Source of the DNA: an uncultured Phascolarctobacterium sp.
GTDB taxonomy: Bacteria > Bacillota > Negativicutes > Acidaminococcales > Acidaminococcaceae
Length of the DNA: 58,290 bases
Direction of reading: 5' to 3'
NCBI RefSeq assembly: GCF_934190775.1
Contig: NZ_CAKPTG010000017.1
Location: 1-58,290, forward strand
Part shown: positions 16,117 to 24,227 of the stretch, one piece after another
Layout: the number at the start of each line of letters is the position of its first letter
How positions within the stretch are numbered: the first letter of the stretch is position 1
Position numbers and translations under genes: made by a program
Notes under the pieces: generated by a model
Seen by the model: only the letters and a program-made list of their open reading frames with translations
Told to the model about the DNA's origin: nothing
Database searches by the model: none

Positions 16117-16226
16117 CGAAAACACTCCTTATCTCAATAATTGTTACAACTTGTACATTACAACCTTATGACTTCTATTTTACCACATATTTAAGGGAAA
16201 AATCACATTTTCGGCTTAAAATTCTC

Positions 16227-16255
16227 TTACAACGTTCGGTTTTTTGTGTTAAAAT
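16227..16255 (+). promoter_or_regulatory. Promoter of dedA
   Basis: TTACAA (16227-16232) and TAAAAT (16250-16255) with a 17-bp spacer, about 37 bases before the dedA ATG. Confidence 0.6.
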
Positions 16256-16292
16256 AATTTTATATAACTCAAGGTTAAGAAAGGAAATTTTT

Positions 16293-16937
16293 ATGGAAGC
16301 ATATGCAATGTATTTTATCGATTTAATTCTGCACCTGGACAAGCACCTGCCGGAAATTATGATGGCCTACGGTCATCTGATTTACGCCATCCTGTTCATG
16401 GTAGTGTTCTGCGAAACCGGTCTGGTAGTCACCCCGTTTTTACCGGGCGATTCGCTGCTTTTCGCCTGTGGCGCTCTTGCTGCTGCTGCACCCGAAGGCA
16501 TGGATATCAAAATTATCGTGCCCATCTTTTTAGTTTCGGCTGTGCTAGGTGATGCCTGCAATTATATGATAGGCGAGCATCTCGGTATGCACATGATTAA
16601 GAAGAACATCATCAAAAAGGAGCATGTCGACAAGGCCAGCGCTTTTTATGACAAGCATGGTCACAAGGCTATTTTCCTGGCCCGCTTCGTGCCGATTGTT
16701 CGTACCTTTGCACCCTTCGTTGCCGGCATCGGCAAAATGCACTACCTGACCTTTGCTCATTACAATGTCATCGGTGCCGTAGTGTGGGTATTTCTCTTTG
16801 TGGGCGGCGGTTACTTCTTCGGCAACATCCCTGCCATCAAGCATAATTTTACGCTGGTAACTCTGGGCATCGTTGTCTTTTCCCTGCTGCCTGTGTTATA
16901 TGAATTCGTAGGCAAGAAAATTTTAGGCAAGAAGTAA
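16293..16937 (+). CDS. DedA family membrane protein
   Basis: A 214-residue polytopic inner-membrane protein of the DedA/VTT family, implicated in lipid-carrier or phospholipid scrambling. Typical features are FCETGLVVTPFLPGDSLLFACGALAA, the charged loop GEHLGMHMI, and FLARFVPIVRTFAPFVAGIGKM followed by F-x-x-YNVIGAVVWV. The start at 16293 is preceded by AAGGAAATTTTT; the frame extends further upstream, but without an RBS and across the promoter. It stands alone and diverges from map. Confidence 0.9.
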   Translation: MEAYAMYFIDLILHLDKHLPEIMMAYGHLIYAILFMVVFCETGLVVTPFLPGDSLLFACGALAAAAPEGMDIKIIVPIFLVSAVLGDACNYMIGEHLGMHMIKKNIIKKEHVDKASAFYDKHGHKAIFLARFVPIVRTFAPFVAGIGKMHYLTFAHYNVIGAVVWVFLFVGGGYFFGNIPAIKHNFTLVTLGIVVFSLLPVLYEFVGKKILGKK

Positions 16938-16960
16938 GAAGGTCTTGGAATTTTGGTAAC

Positions 16961-17098
16961 AGGCTCTCCTACGATAGACAAGGTGAATTGCCCGCAGGAC
17001 AAGAGAGAGCACCCTGGGGTGGTTGGCATTGCGCAGCGCGCTATTTATATATTCCCCTCTCAGTCAGCTTCGCTGACAGCTCTCCCCGAGGAGAGCCT
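16961..17098. repeat. MITE/REP-like element with 10-bp inverted ends
   Basis: AGGCTCTCCT (16961-16970) and AGGAGAGCCT (17089-17098) are perfect inverted ends of a 138-bp non-coding element. It has an internal hairpin GTCAGC-ttc-GCTGAC (17063-17077) and GAGAG/CTCTC stretches. The CTGTCAGCGAAGCTGACTGAG core is one I associate with dispersed repeats of gut Firmicutes; that is from memory and was not checked. It lies between dedA and the threonine aldolase gene. Confidence 0.65.
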
Positions 17099-17156
17099 TT
17101 ACACTATCAAGCTATTAAAATACACATATAAAACAAAAAATTGAAGGTGATTTAAA

Positions 17157-18194
17157 ATGACTTATCGTTTCAACAGTGACTACACCGAAGGCTGCCATCC
17201 TGCAGTCCTCGAAAAGCTTGTGCAAACCAATATGGAACAGACCGACGGCTACGGCCTTGATCCCTACTGCGACGAAGCACGCAAATTGATTAGAGAAGCC
17301 TTCGCCTGCCCGAACGCTGACGTGCACTTTCTTGTTGGCGGCACCCAGACCAACCTGACGGTTATCTGCGCTGCCTTGCGTCCGCATCAGGCTGTTTACG
17401 GCGCTGTTCCCAGCCATATCAATACGCATGAGGCCGGTGCTATTGAGCATGTAGGCCACCGCGTACTGCCGCTTCCGAGCGAGGACGGCAAGCTTACTGC
17501 CGAGCAAATCCGCCACGAATGGAAAATGTACGATACCGATCCCAGCCGTGAGCATTGGGCTCAGCCAAAAATGGTTTATATCTCCCAACCGACTGAAATC
17601 GGCAGCATGTACAGCAAAAAAGAGCTGCAGGATTTATATCAGGCCTGCAAGGACTGCGGTCTTTACCTCTTTGTTGACGGCGCACGCTTAGGCTATGTTC
17701 TCGGCGCTCCCGACAACGATATGACTGCAGCAGATTTGGCAGCCAACTGCGACGTTTTCTATATCGGCGGCACCAAATGCGGCCTGCTCTTCGGAGAAGC
17801 AGTTGTTATTTTGAACGATGCACTCAAGCCCGACTTCCGTACCATCGCTAAGCAATGCGGTTCCATCATGGCCAAAGGACGCCTGCTCGGCGTACAGTTC
17901 GGCGCACTTATGAAGGATAATCTTTACAGCAAAATCTGCGGTAAAGGCACACTGCAAGCGCTGAAAATCCGTGATGCACTGTTAGCCAAAGGCTTTAAGT
18001 TCGTTACCGAATCCCCCACCAACCAGCAATTCGTTATCATGACTCCGGCGCAATTTGAAAAGCTGAGCGAGGAATTTGCTCTCAGCCACATCGCTTACCT
18101 GGAGGACGGCAATTACAGCGTGCGCATCTGCACTAGCTGGGCAACCAAGGACGAAGAGGTTGACAGACTCATCGCTATGATCAACGAGCTGTAA
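17157..18194 (+). CDS. Low-specificity L-threonine aldolase (beta-eliminating lyase family)
   Basis: A 345-residue fold-type I PLP enzyme, probably cleaving threonine or allo-threonine to glycine and acetaldehyde. Key features are FNSDYTEGCHPAVLEKL, the GGTQTNLTVICAAL segment, HINTHEAGAIEHVGHRV, LFVDGARLGY and the PLP lysine in FYIGGTKCGLLFGEA. The motif set fits the family. It may feed glycine to one-carbon metabolism alongside glyA. RBS GAAGGTGATTTAAA. A tryptophanase-like relative is less likely at this length. Confidence 0.88.
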   Translation: MTYRFNSDYTEGCHPAVLEKLVQTNMEQTDGYGLDPYCDEARKLIREAFACPNADVHFLVGGTQTNLTVICAALRPHQAVYGAVPSHINTHEAGAIEHVGHRVLPLPSEDGKLTAEQIRHEWKMYDTDPSREHWAQPKMVYISQPTEIGSMYSKKELQDLYQACKDCGLYLFVDGARLGYVLGAPDNDMTAADLAANCDVFYIGGTKCGLLFGEAVVILNDALKPDFRTIAKQCGSIMAKGRLLGVQFGALMKDNLYSKICGKGTLQALKIRDALLAKGFKFVTESPTNQQFVIMTPAQFEKLSEEFALSHIAYLEDGNYSVRICTSWATKDEEVDRLIAMINEL

Positions 18195-18196
18195 GC

Positions 18197-18224
18197 TTGA
18201 CAGAAAACGTAAATTTGCTATAAT
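18197..18224 (+). promoter_or_regulatory. Consensus promoter for the second candidate sRNA
   Basis: TTGACA (18197-18202) and TATAAT (18219-18224) are perfect hexamers with a 16-bp spacer, starting 3 bases after the aldolase stop codon. The predicted start is near 18231. Confidence 0.75.
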
Positions 18225-18230
18225 AAAGAC

Positions 18231-18345
18231 AAAGAGAGACTCTGACAGTCGCGTGTCAGCCCTCTCCGTTTATTGTTATTTTGTAAGCAAAATTACTTAC
18301 GTGTAGACGTAAATAAAAAGACGGTCGCTTGACCGTCTTTTTATT
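18231..18345 (+). ncRNA. Candidate structured small RNA (about 115 nt)
   Basis: A perfect promoter and a strong terminator enclose a stretch with no ATG and no RBS. The RNA can fold into a series of hairpins: GAGAG/CTCTC closing CTGACA-gtcgcg-TGTCAG (18234-18266), ATTTTG-taag-CAAAAT (18278-18293), TTACG-tgtaga-CGTAA (18297-18312), then the terminator. The next rightward gene is 1.3 kb away behind an opposite gene, so a leader role is excluded. I do not recognise it as 6S, SRP, tmRNA or RNase P RNA. A CCCUCUCC segment in the first stem could pair with Shine-Dalgarno sequences if released. Confidence 0.6.
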
Positions 18346-18347
18346 TT
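18315..18347. terminator. Bidirectional terminator
   Basis: AAAAAGACGGTC (18315-18326), loop GCTT, and GACCGTCTTTTT (18331-18342) form a perfect 12-bp stem with T tracts in both directions. It ends the sRNA rightwards and alaX leftwards. Confidence 0.85.
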
Positions 18348-18354
18348 GCACTTT

Positions 18355-19554
18355 TTACTTCAGTTTTTCTACAACGCTCTGCAGCTTTTCCTGCCAGTCG
18401 GCGCAATAATCCGCACCGCCCTGCGCGCAGTCGCTCTTGCCGCCGCCACGGCCGCCAAAGGCTTCGTTGAGCAGCTTGATAACACTGCGGCAATCGCCTG
18501 CAGTATCCATGCCCAAAGCAACTGCGTAGCTGATGCGCTCAGGCTGCACTGCTACCAAAAGGCTCAGCGTGTTGTCCAGTGCGGTAACCTTCGGCAGAAA
18601 GACTTTGATATCCTTGGCATCGTGACCTTCCATAGGCAGAGTCAAAACCTTGACACCATCAGCATTCACCGGCGCAGCAGCATACAGCTCCTGCAGCTTT
18701 TCTTCTTCAATCTTCAGCAGCTTGCTCTTGGCAACATCAAGCTGTGCAAGCAAATCATTTTTCTGCTTACTTACGGCAGCAGGCACCTGCTCAGGCTTTA
18801 CGGAAAGACTTGCAGCTACGCTAAGCAATGTGCTGTTCTTGGCGTCCGCATCCAAAAGTGCTCTGCGGCCGCAGACAAACTCTACGCGGCAACCGCCCTT
18901 GTGCTTTTCATGACGGATAACCTTAACGCTGCCCAGCATCCCCGTAAACGGCGGATGCGTACCGCAGCAGGTACAGATATCAGCGTCCTCAACCGAAACA
19001 ATACGCAAAGTGCCTGTCAGCTTGCTGTTGAACTTACGCATTTTATCCTTCAGCTTAACAGCCTCTGTGCTGTCCATATAGCTGATATGTACCGGGCGAT
19101 TCTCCCAGATAATCTCATTCGTATATAATTCTGCCTGCAGCAGCTCCTCGTCCGTCAGCTCCTTATCAAGGTCAATGAAAACATCATCCTCATTCATATG
19201 AAAGCCGATGTTATTGGCCTTAAACAGCTTCCAACAGGCGTAGGACAAAAGATGCTCGCCCAAATGCTGCTGCATTCTGTCCAGACGCACAGGCCAGTCC
19301 AGCACAGCCTCCACCTCAGCGCCTACCTCCAACGGCTTGTCGCACTCATGGTAAATGTGACCGTCATTTTCGCTTACATGGCTTACGACAGCATCAGCCA
19401 GCTTGCCTCTGTCGCTCAGCTGACCGCCGCCCTCCGGAAAGAAAACAGTCTGGTCAAGCTCAACCAGATATTTGCCATCCTTCGGCGTGCAGGTCGTAAC
19501 CTTCGCCACGCACTGTTTGAGCAAAGAATTGTTTTCAAAAAGCTTAATTGTCAT
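18355..19554 (-). CDS. Alanyl-tRNA editing protein (AlaX-L type) with DHHA1 domain
   Basis: A 399-residue trans-editing deacylase hydrolysing Ser- or Gly-tRNA(Ala). The N-terminal part resembles the AlaRS insertion (TVFFPEGGGQLSDRG). The zinc site is RMQQHLGEHLLS plus CTCCGTHPP. A short coiled segment (about 260-290) leads to a C-terminal DHHA1 domain with EAFGGRGGGKSDCAQGG. The long form is usual in Firmicutes. It is a single gene with its own downstream terminator. Confidence 0.9.
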   Translation of the reverse strand: MTIKLFENNSLLKQCVAKVTTCTPKDGKYLVELDQTVFFPEGGGQLSDRGKLADAVVSHVSENDGHIYHECDKPLEVGAEVEAVLDWPVRLDRMQQHLGEHLLSYACWKLFKANNIGFHMNEDDVFIDLDKELTDEELLQAELYTNEIIWENRPVHISYMDSTEAVKLKDKMRKFNSKLTGTLRIVSVEDADICTCCGTHPPFTGMLGSVKVIRHEKHKGGCRVEFVCGRRALLDADAKNSTLLSVAASLSVKPEQVPAAVSKQKNDLLAQLDVAKSKLLKIEEEKLQELYAAAPVNADGVKVLTLPMEGHDAKDIKVFLPKVTALDNTLSLLVAVQPERISYAVALGMDTAGDCRSVIKLLNEAFGGRGGGKSDCAQGGADYCADWQEKLQSVVEKLK

Positions 19555-19623
19555 TTTTTATTCCCCCTCATGAAATCTATCTGTCTCTAATAACCATTAT
19601 TGTATCACTAATTTGCTAAAGTG

Positions 19624-19632
19624 TGTTATAAT
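19624..19632 (+). promoter_or_regulatory. Extended -10 promoter for the HAD phosphatase operon
   Basis: TGT-TATAAT (19624-19632) is an extended -10 element 50 bases before the ATG; no good -35 is visible. Confidence 0.45.
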
Positions 19633-19682
19633 CAGTTATACAAGTCCAAAAAAATTCTATTAAAGCGAATAAGGAGCAATAA

Positions 19683-20345
19683 ATGTTTCAAAATTTACTT
19701 TTTGATTTAGACGGTACCCTGACAAATTCCGCCGAGGGTATCACAAAATGCGTACAATACGCATTGCGCGCTCAAAATATTGAGGAGCCTGATTTGAAAA
19801 AGCTGGAGGTTTTCATCGGCCCGCCCCTGCGCGACAGCTTTATCAAATACTACGGCATGACCAGAGAAGAGGCTGAGGCCGGTGTAGAAAAATATCGTGA
19901 ACGCTATACCGATATCGGCATCTGGGAAAACAAGGTTTATCCCGGTATAATGGAGCTATTGGCTGACCTGCAGAAAGATGGCCGCCGCCTCGGCATGGCT
20001 ACCGCCAAGCCGGAGGTTTTTGCGCTGAGAATTGCTGAACGATTTGGCTTCAATCCCTATCTTCAGGATGTAACAGGCTGCAGTCTTGACGGTAAAACAG
20101 ACAAGAAAGCTTTGGTAGTTGCCGCTGCTTTGGAAAAATGGCAGCTCACTACGCCCGAAGCCAAGAAAAATGTAGCCCTGATTGGCGACCGCCGCGAGGA
20201 CGTTCTCGCCGCTCACGCCAATGGTATCGCCTGCATCGGCGCAGGCTTCGGATTTGGCAGCTACGAAGAGCTGGCTGAGGTTGGCGCTGATTACTATGTT
20301 GCCGACGTTCCAGCCTTAGCACGCTTCCTGCTTGGCAAAGCTTAA
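19683..20345 (+). CDS. HAD-superfamily phosphatase, phosphoglycolate phosphatase-like
   Basis: A 220-residue HAD hydrolase with cap. Motif I is LLFDLDGTLTNSAEGI (nucleophile DxDGT), motif II MATAKPEV (Thr), motif III the Lys region of DGKTDKKALV, and motif IV ALIGDRREDVLAAHANG. The KCVQYALR and FIGPPLRDSFIKYYG stretches resemble 5'-nucleotidase/PGP subfamily members of Firmicutes. The substrate cannot be fixed from sequence. RBS AAGGAG. It forms a pair with the metallophosphoesterase 32 bp downstream. Confidence 0.85.
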   Translation: MFQNLLFDLDGTLTNSAEGITKCVQYALRAQNIEEPDLKKLEVFIGPPLRDSFIKYYGMTREEAEAGVEKYRERYTDIGIWENKVYPGIMELLADLQKDGRRLGMATAKPEVFALRIAERFGFNPYLQDVTGCSLDGKTDKKALVVAAALEKWQLTTPEAKKNVALIGDRREDVLAAHANGIACIGAGFGFGSYEELAEVGADYYVADVPALARFLLGKA

Positions 20346-20377
20346 AATCGAATTTAACACTTAAAGGTGATAATATT

Positions 20378-21070
20378 ATGCATATTTACGCAATAGGCGA
20401 CCTGCATTTATCAGGCGAACCGGCAAGCAAGCCCATGGAGATTTTCGGCGAGCATTGGCGCAATCATAAAGAAAAGATTGCCGTTAATTGGCAAAACACT
20501 GTAACTGCACAGGATACAGTCATTGTCTGCGGCGATATTTCCTGGGCCATGACTTTGGAAGAAGCAGCACAGGATTTAGACTGGCTGGCGCAGCTCCCCG
20601 GACGCAAGCTGCTGCTGCGCGGCAACCACGATTACTGGTGGAGCAGCCTGAGCAAAATGCAGCAGCGTTACGGCGCTCATTTTGAATTTCTGCAGAATGA
20701 CTGCATTATGGTAGAGGATATTGCTGTCTGCGGCACTCGCGGATGGCTGCTGCCTTCGGCCGAAAGCTTCAGTGAAGCCGACAGAAAAATCTACAACCGC
20801 GAAGGAATCCGCCTGGAGCTTTCCCTGCAGCAGGCGCATAAAATGCAGGCGCAGCAGATAATTACGGCCTTTCACTATCCGCCGCTTTTCGCACGCACGG
20901 AGCATACCTACTTTACTAATCTTATGCTGCAGTACGGTGTGCAGCACTGTGTCTATGGACACATTCATGGTGAAAACCACATTCCCGTTTTCGAAGGATT
21001 GCGTGAAGGAATCAACTACAAGCTTGTTTCCTGCGATACGCAAGGCTTTCAGCTTTACAAGGTAATATAA
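20378..21070 (+). CDS. Calcineurin-like metallophosphoesterase
   Basis: A 230-residue dinuclear-metal phosphoesterase. The signature blocks are in order: AIGDLHLSG (D-x-H), VIVCGDISWAM (GD), LLLRGNHDYWW (GNHD), FHYPPL and YGHIHGENH (GHxH). The WWSSLSKM stretch is typical of a Firmicute subfamily annotated only as serine/threonine phosphatase-like or nucleotide phosphodiesterase. The substrate is unknown. Cotranscribed with the HAD phosphatase and ended by a strong terminator. Confidence 0.88.
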   Translation: MHIYAIGDLHLSGEPASKPMEIFGEHWRNHKEKIAVNWQNTVTAQDTVIVCGDISWAMTLEEAAQDLDWLAQLPGRKLLLRGNHDYWWSSLSKMQQRYGAHFEFLQNDCIMVEDIAVCGTRGWLLPSAESFSEADRKIYNREGIRLELSLQQAHKMQAQQIITAFHYPPLFARTEHTYFTNLMLQYGVQHCVYGHIHGENHIPVFEGLREGINYKLVSCDTQGFQLYKVI

Positions 21071-21097
21071 CAGCGAAACTTCGCTGAAAAACAGACA

Positions 21098-21132
21098 GGC
21101 TCCCCTGAACGAATCGTTCAGGGGAGCTTTTT
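21098..21132 (+). terminator. Intrinsic terminator after the metallophosphoesterase gene
   Basis: GCTCCCCTGAACGA (21099-21112) is complementary to TCGTTCAGGGGAGC (21114-21127), followed by TTTTT. A very stable 12-14-bp stem. Confidence 0.85.
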
Positions 21133-21209
21133 GGTTTAAGCTACAATTTCATATGACTACTATTTTTACATATTTTTTCGTTTGAATTCCATATAGCATA
21201 CAAATACAT

Positions 21210-22463
21210 TTATATCAGCCATACAGGCACATACCAGTTCTTATCATCTAACGGCAACAGATTTTCATTCATACAAATCACGCTGCCCATCCCCACATTT
21301 ACCTTCAAAGCAGCAATGCCCGGAAAGGCATCGTTCTTTTCCAAAGGAGCAAGCACAGAAAAATTCTTGATTGCGGCCTTCCCCGGAGATGCCGCTTTTT
21401 TTACTTCTATCGGGTAAACAGTATTGTTTTGATAAAGCAACAAGTCGATTTCCTTTTGTGTATTATCACGATAATAATAAATCGGCGGCTCCTTACCTGC
21501 ATTCAGATAGCTTTTATAAATCTCAGAAAACACATAAGTCTCAAAAAAAGCTCCGGTCATTGCTCCAAGCTCCAATGTTTCCGCGCTCCCCCATTTTAGC
21601 AGATGCGCTGCAAGCCCAGTATCTAAAAAATGCATAAGCGGCATCTTCACTACACGTTTTAAAACATTATTAGCATAAGGCTGAACCAAAGCCACTATAT
21701 GCGAAGATACTAAGATAGAAAGCCATTTTTTGGCAGTAGGCGCACTAATCCCAGCAGCTGCAGCCAGCTCTTCATAAATTACAGGCTTTGATGTATGCGC
21801 AGCCACAACTATCATAAAATTATAAAACTGCATCTCGTCTGCAACCTGAGTCAGATCTCTGATATCCCGCTGCAAATACGTATCTATATAGGATTTATAA
21901 TATGTTTCTCTGTCAATTTCTGCATTATTGCATAACGCAGGCATAGAACCACGGAAAATGCGCTGGTAAATATCGTTTAACCCACGCGGCTTCACAGCAT
22001 TATATCTTTGACATAATCTTTCCTTATCAGCAGTAAACGGCTCATTCGGATAATTATTCAGCTCTGCATCTGAAAGACCAAGCAGACTTAAAATTCCCAC
22101 ACGTCCTGCCAGACTTTCACTGGCATTCTGCATCAGGCGGAACACCTGAGAACCAGTAAGCCAATAGTCACCCATATGCCCGGAACTGTCAACAGACATT
22201 TTGATATACGGCAGAAGCTCTGTAGCATATTGAATTTCATCTATCAAAACAGGCGGAGTATAGCGTTGCATAAACAAGGCAGGATCAGTCTTAGCCAGAT
22301 AACGTACATCAGGATCGTCCAGCGTCACATATTTTCTTTCAGGCTCCATAAGCTTCTTAAGCATAGTTGTTTTACCAACCTGGCGTGGGCCAGTGACTAG
22401 CACTACCGGAAAGGTGCGCGACGTTTTCAGTACAGTTTCTTCTAAAGCACGCTTTATGTACAT
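21210..22463 (-). CDS. AAA ATPase with C-terminal DUF4143 domain
   Basis: A 417-residue protein. The N-terminal AAA_14 ATPase domain has Walker A VTGPRQVGKTTMLKKL and Walker B PPVLIDEIQYA, plus DYWLTGSQVFRLM. It continues to a winged-helix-like region and DUF4143 (about 200-400), with a PD-(D/E)XK-like string FETYVFSEIYKS, YYRDNTQKEIDLLL and YPIEVKKA. Such stand-alone ATPases are frequent, patchily distributed accessory genes of gut bacteria. The AT-richer composition, its own promoter and lack of operon partners suggest acquisition. Function unknown. Confidence 0.88.
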   Translation of the reverse strand: MYIKRALEETVLKTSRTFPVVLVTGPRQVGKTTMLKKLMEPERKYVTLDDPDVRYLAKTDPALFMQRYTPPVLIDEIQYATELLPYIKMSVDSSGHMGDYWLTGSQVFRLMQNASESLAGRVGILSLLGLSDAELNNYPNEPFTADKERLCQRYNAVKPRGLNDIYQRIFRGSMPALCNNAEIDRETYYKSYIDTYLQRDIRDLTQVADEMQFYNFMIVVAAHTSKPVIYEELAAAAGISAPTAKKWLSILVSSHIVALVQPYANNVLKRVVKMPLMHFLDTGLAAHLLKWGSAETLELGAMTGAFFETYVFSEIYKSYLNAGKEPPIYYYRDNTQKEIDLLLYQNNTVYPIEVKKAASPGKAAIKNFSVLAPLEKNDAFPGIAALKVNVGMGSVICMNENLLPLDDKNWYVPVWLI

Positions 22464-22508
22464 ATAGCTTTCCTCCTTAAAATGTTGTTTATTCTAAATT
22501 CTAATTTT

Positions 22509-22537
22509 ATTATAAACAGCTTTTTTTCGTTTTGCAA
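22509..22537 (-). promoter_or_regulatory. Promoter of the AAA/DUF4143 gene
   Basis: TTGCAA (22537-22532) and TATAAT (22514-22509) with a 17-bp spacer, immediately past the guaB terminator. The gene's RBS AAGGAGG is strong. Confidence 0.65.
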
Positions 22538-22540
22538 GCT

Positions 22541-22574
22541 AAAAAACAAGCCCTCGAATTTCTTCGAGAGCTTG
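22541..22574 (-). terminator. Intrinsic terminator of guaB
   Basis: On the minus strand CAAGCTCTCGAA pairs with TTCGAGGGCTTG (one mismatch), followed by TTTTTT (22546-22541). Confidence 0.8.
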
Positions 22575-22592
22575 CCATTTACGTTTATTTAA

Positions 22593-24104
22593 TTATTTAG
22601 GATAGTTGCTGTTGGAGTTTTCTTTCAGCATAACGTCGTGTGCGCCACCTTCAACCAGGCTGGTTGCGGAAACAAGAGTCAGTTTAGCCTTCTCCTGCAG
22701 CTCGCGGATGTTCAGAGCACCGCAGTTGCACATGGTGGAACGAACCTTAGCCAGAGTCAGGTTTACGTTATCCTTCAGGCTGCCTGCATACGGAACGTAA
22801 GAATCAACGCCTTCTTCAAAGGACAGCTTAGCTGCGCCGCCCATGTCATAGCGCTGCCAGTTACGTGCACGGCTGGAGCCTTCGCCCCAGTATTCCTTCA
22901 TGTAGGTGCCGTTAACATTAACCTTGTTGGTCGGGCTTTCGTCGAAACGAGCGAAGTAACGTCCCAGCATCATGAAGTCAGCGCCCATAGCCAGAGCCAG
23001 AGTCATATGGTAGTCATAAACGATACCGCCGTCGGAGCATACCGGAATATATACGCCGGTTTCTTCGAAGTATTCGTCACGAGCCTTGCAAACATCAATC
23101 AGAGCAGTTGCCTGGCCACGGCCGATACCTTTTTGCTCACGGGTGATGCAGATAGAACCGCCGCCGATGCCAACTTTAATGAAGTCAGCGCCAGCGTCAG
23201 CCAGGAAGCGGAAGCCTTCAGCGTCAACTACGTTGCCTGCGCCAACCTTAACACTGTCACCGTAGTGCTCACGGATCCAGTCCAGGGTGATTTTTTGCCA
23301 TGCGCTGTAGCCTTCGGAGGAGTCAATGCAGAGTACGTCAACGCCTGCATCAATCAATGCAGGAACACGCTCAGCGTAGTCACGGGTGTTGATACCTGCG
23401 CCAACGATGTGGCGTTTTTTGCTGTCCAGCAGCTCTAACGGATATTCCTTATGAGTTGCATAGTCTTTACGGAATACCATGTACAGCATACGGCCGTCAT
23501 CATCAACGATAGGCAGAGTGTTGAGTTTTTTCTCCCAGATGATATCATTAGCCTGTTGCAGGGTGGTATCCTTCGGAGCATAAACCATTTTGTCAATCGG
23601 AGTCATGAAGTCACGAACCTTAACGTCTAGGGACATGCGGCTCGGACGATAGTCACGGCTGGTAACAATGCCTTCCAGCTTACCGTTTGCAGTACCATCG
23701 CTGGTAACTGCAACGGTGGAGTGACCGGTGCGTTCTTTCAGTGCCAGGATATCAGCCAGAGTGCTGTCCGGACGGATGTTGGAGTCGCTGCTTACAAAGC
23801 CTGCACGATAGCCTTTAACGCGAGCAACCATAGCAGCCTCGTCCTCTACGGATTGAGAACCATAGATGAAAGAAATGCCGCCCTCTTTGGAAAGAGCTAC
23901 AGCCAGCTTTTCGCCGGAAACAGCCTGCATGATAGCAGAAACCATCGGGATGTTCATAGTAATTGCCGGTTCTTCACCTTTTTTGTATTTAACCAGCGGC
24001 GTACGCAGGTCTACATTGGCGGGGATACATTTTTCAGAGGAATAACCGGGAACTAACAGGTACTCACTAAATGTGTGAGCAGGTTCATCATAATAAAAAG
24101 CCAT
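22593..24104 (-). CDS. guaB: IMP dehydrogenase
   Basis: A 503-residue enzyme oxidising IMP to XMP, committing purines to GMP. Features are the MVSAIMQAVSGEKLAVALSK N-terminus, a CBS pair (about residues 110-220: DILALKERTGHSTVAV, MTPIDKMVYAP), the catalytic loop KVGIGGGSICITREQKGIG, and the C-terminal flap with YWGEGSSRARNW. Catalytic Cys is present. Slightly longer than the usual 485. Separated from purD by 123 bases, so it may also have its own promoter, though none is convincing. Confidence 0.94.
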   Translation of the reverse strand: MAFYYDEPAHTFSEYLLVPGYSSEKCIPANVDLRTPLVKYKKGEEPAITMNIPMVSAIMQAVSGEKLAVALSKEGGISFIYGSQSVEDEAAMVARVKGYRAGFVSSDSNIRPDSTLADILALKERTGHSTVAVTSDGTANGKLEGIVTSRDYRPSRMSLDVKVRDFMTPIDKMVYAPKDTTLQQANDIIWEKKLNTLPIVDDDGRMLYMVFRKDYATHKEYPLELLDSKKRHIVGAGINTRDYAERVPALIDAGVDVLCIDSSEGYSAWQKITLDWIREHYGDSVKVGAGNVVDAEGFRFLADAGADFIKVGIGGGSICITREQKGIGRGQATALIDVCKARDEYFEETGVYIPVCSDGGIVYDYHMTLALAMGADFMMLGRYFARFDESPTNKVNVNGTYMKEYWGEGSSRARNWQRYDMGGAAKLSFEEGVDSYVPYAGSLKDNVNLTLAKVRSTMCNCGALNIRELQEKAKLTLVSATSLVEGGAHDVMLKENSNSNYPK

Positions 24105-24227
24105 TCTTTCATCATCCTTTTCTTAATTATTTTTTGTTTACCACAGCCAAAGCATAATTACACTTCGTAACAGAATTACTGAGTAAATAATTGCTTTTCT
24201 GCAGTCCGAGTAGGTATTTTATCTATT

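Noticed and set aside
16231..16247. CCGAACGTT on the minus strand in the dedA promoter spacer, like a PurBox
   Set aside because: No inverted partner at the expected distance, and dedA has no link to purines; probably chance.
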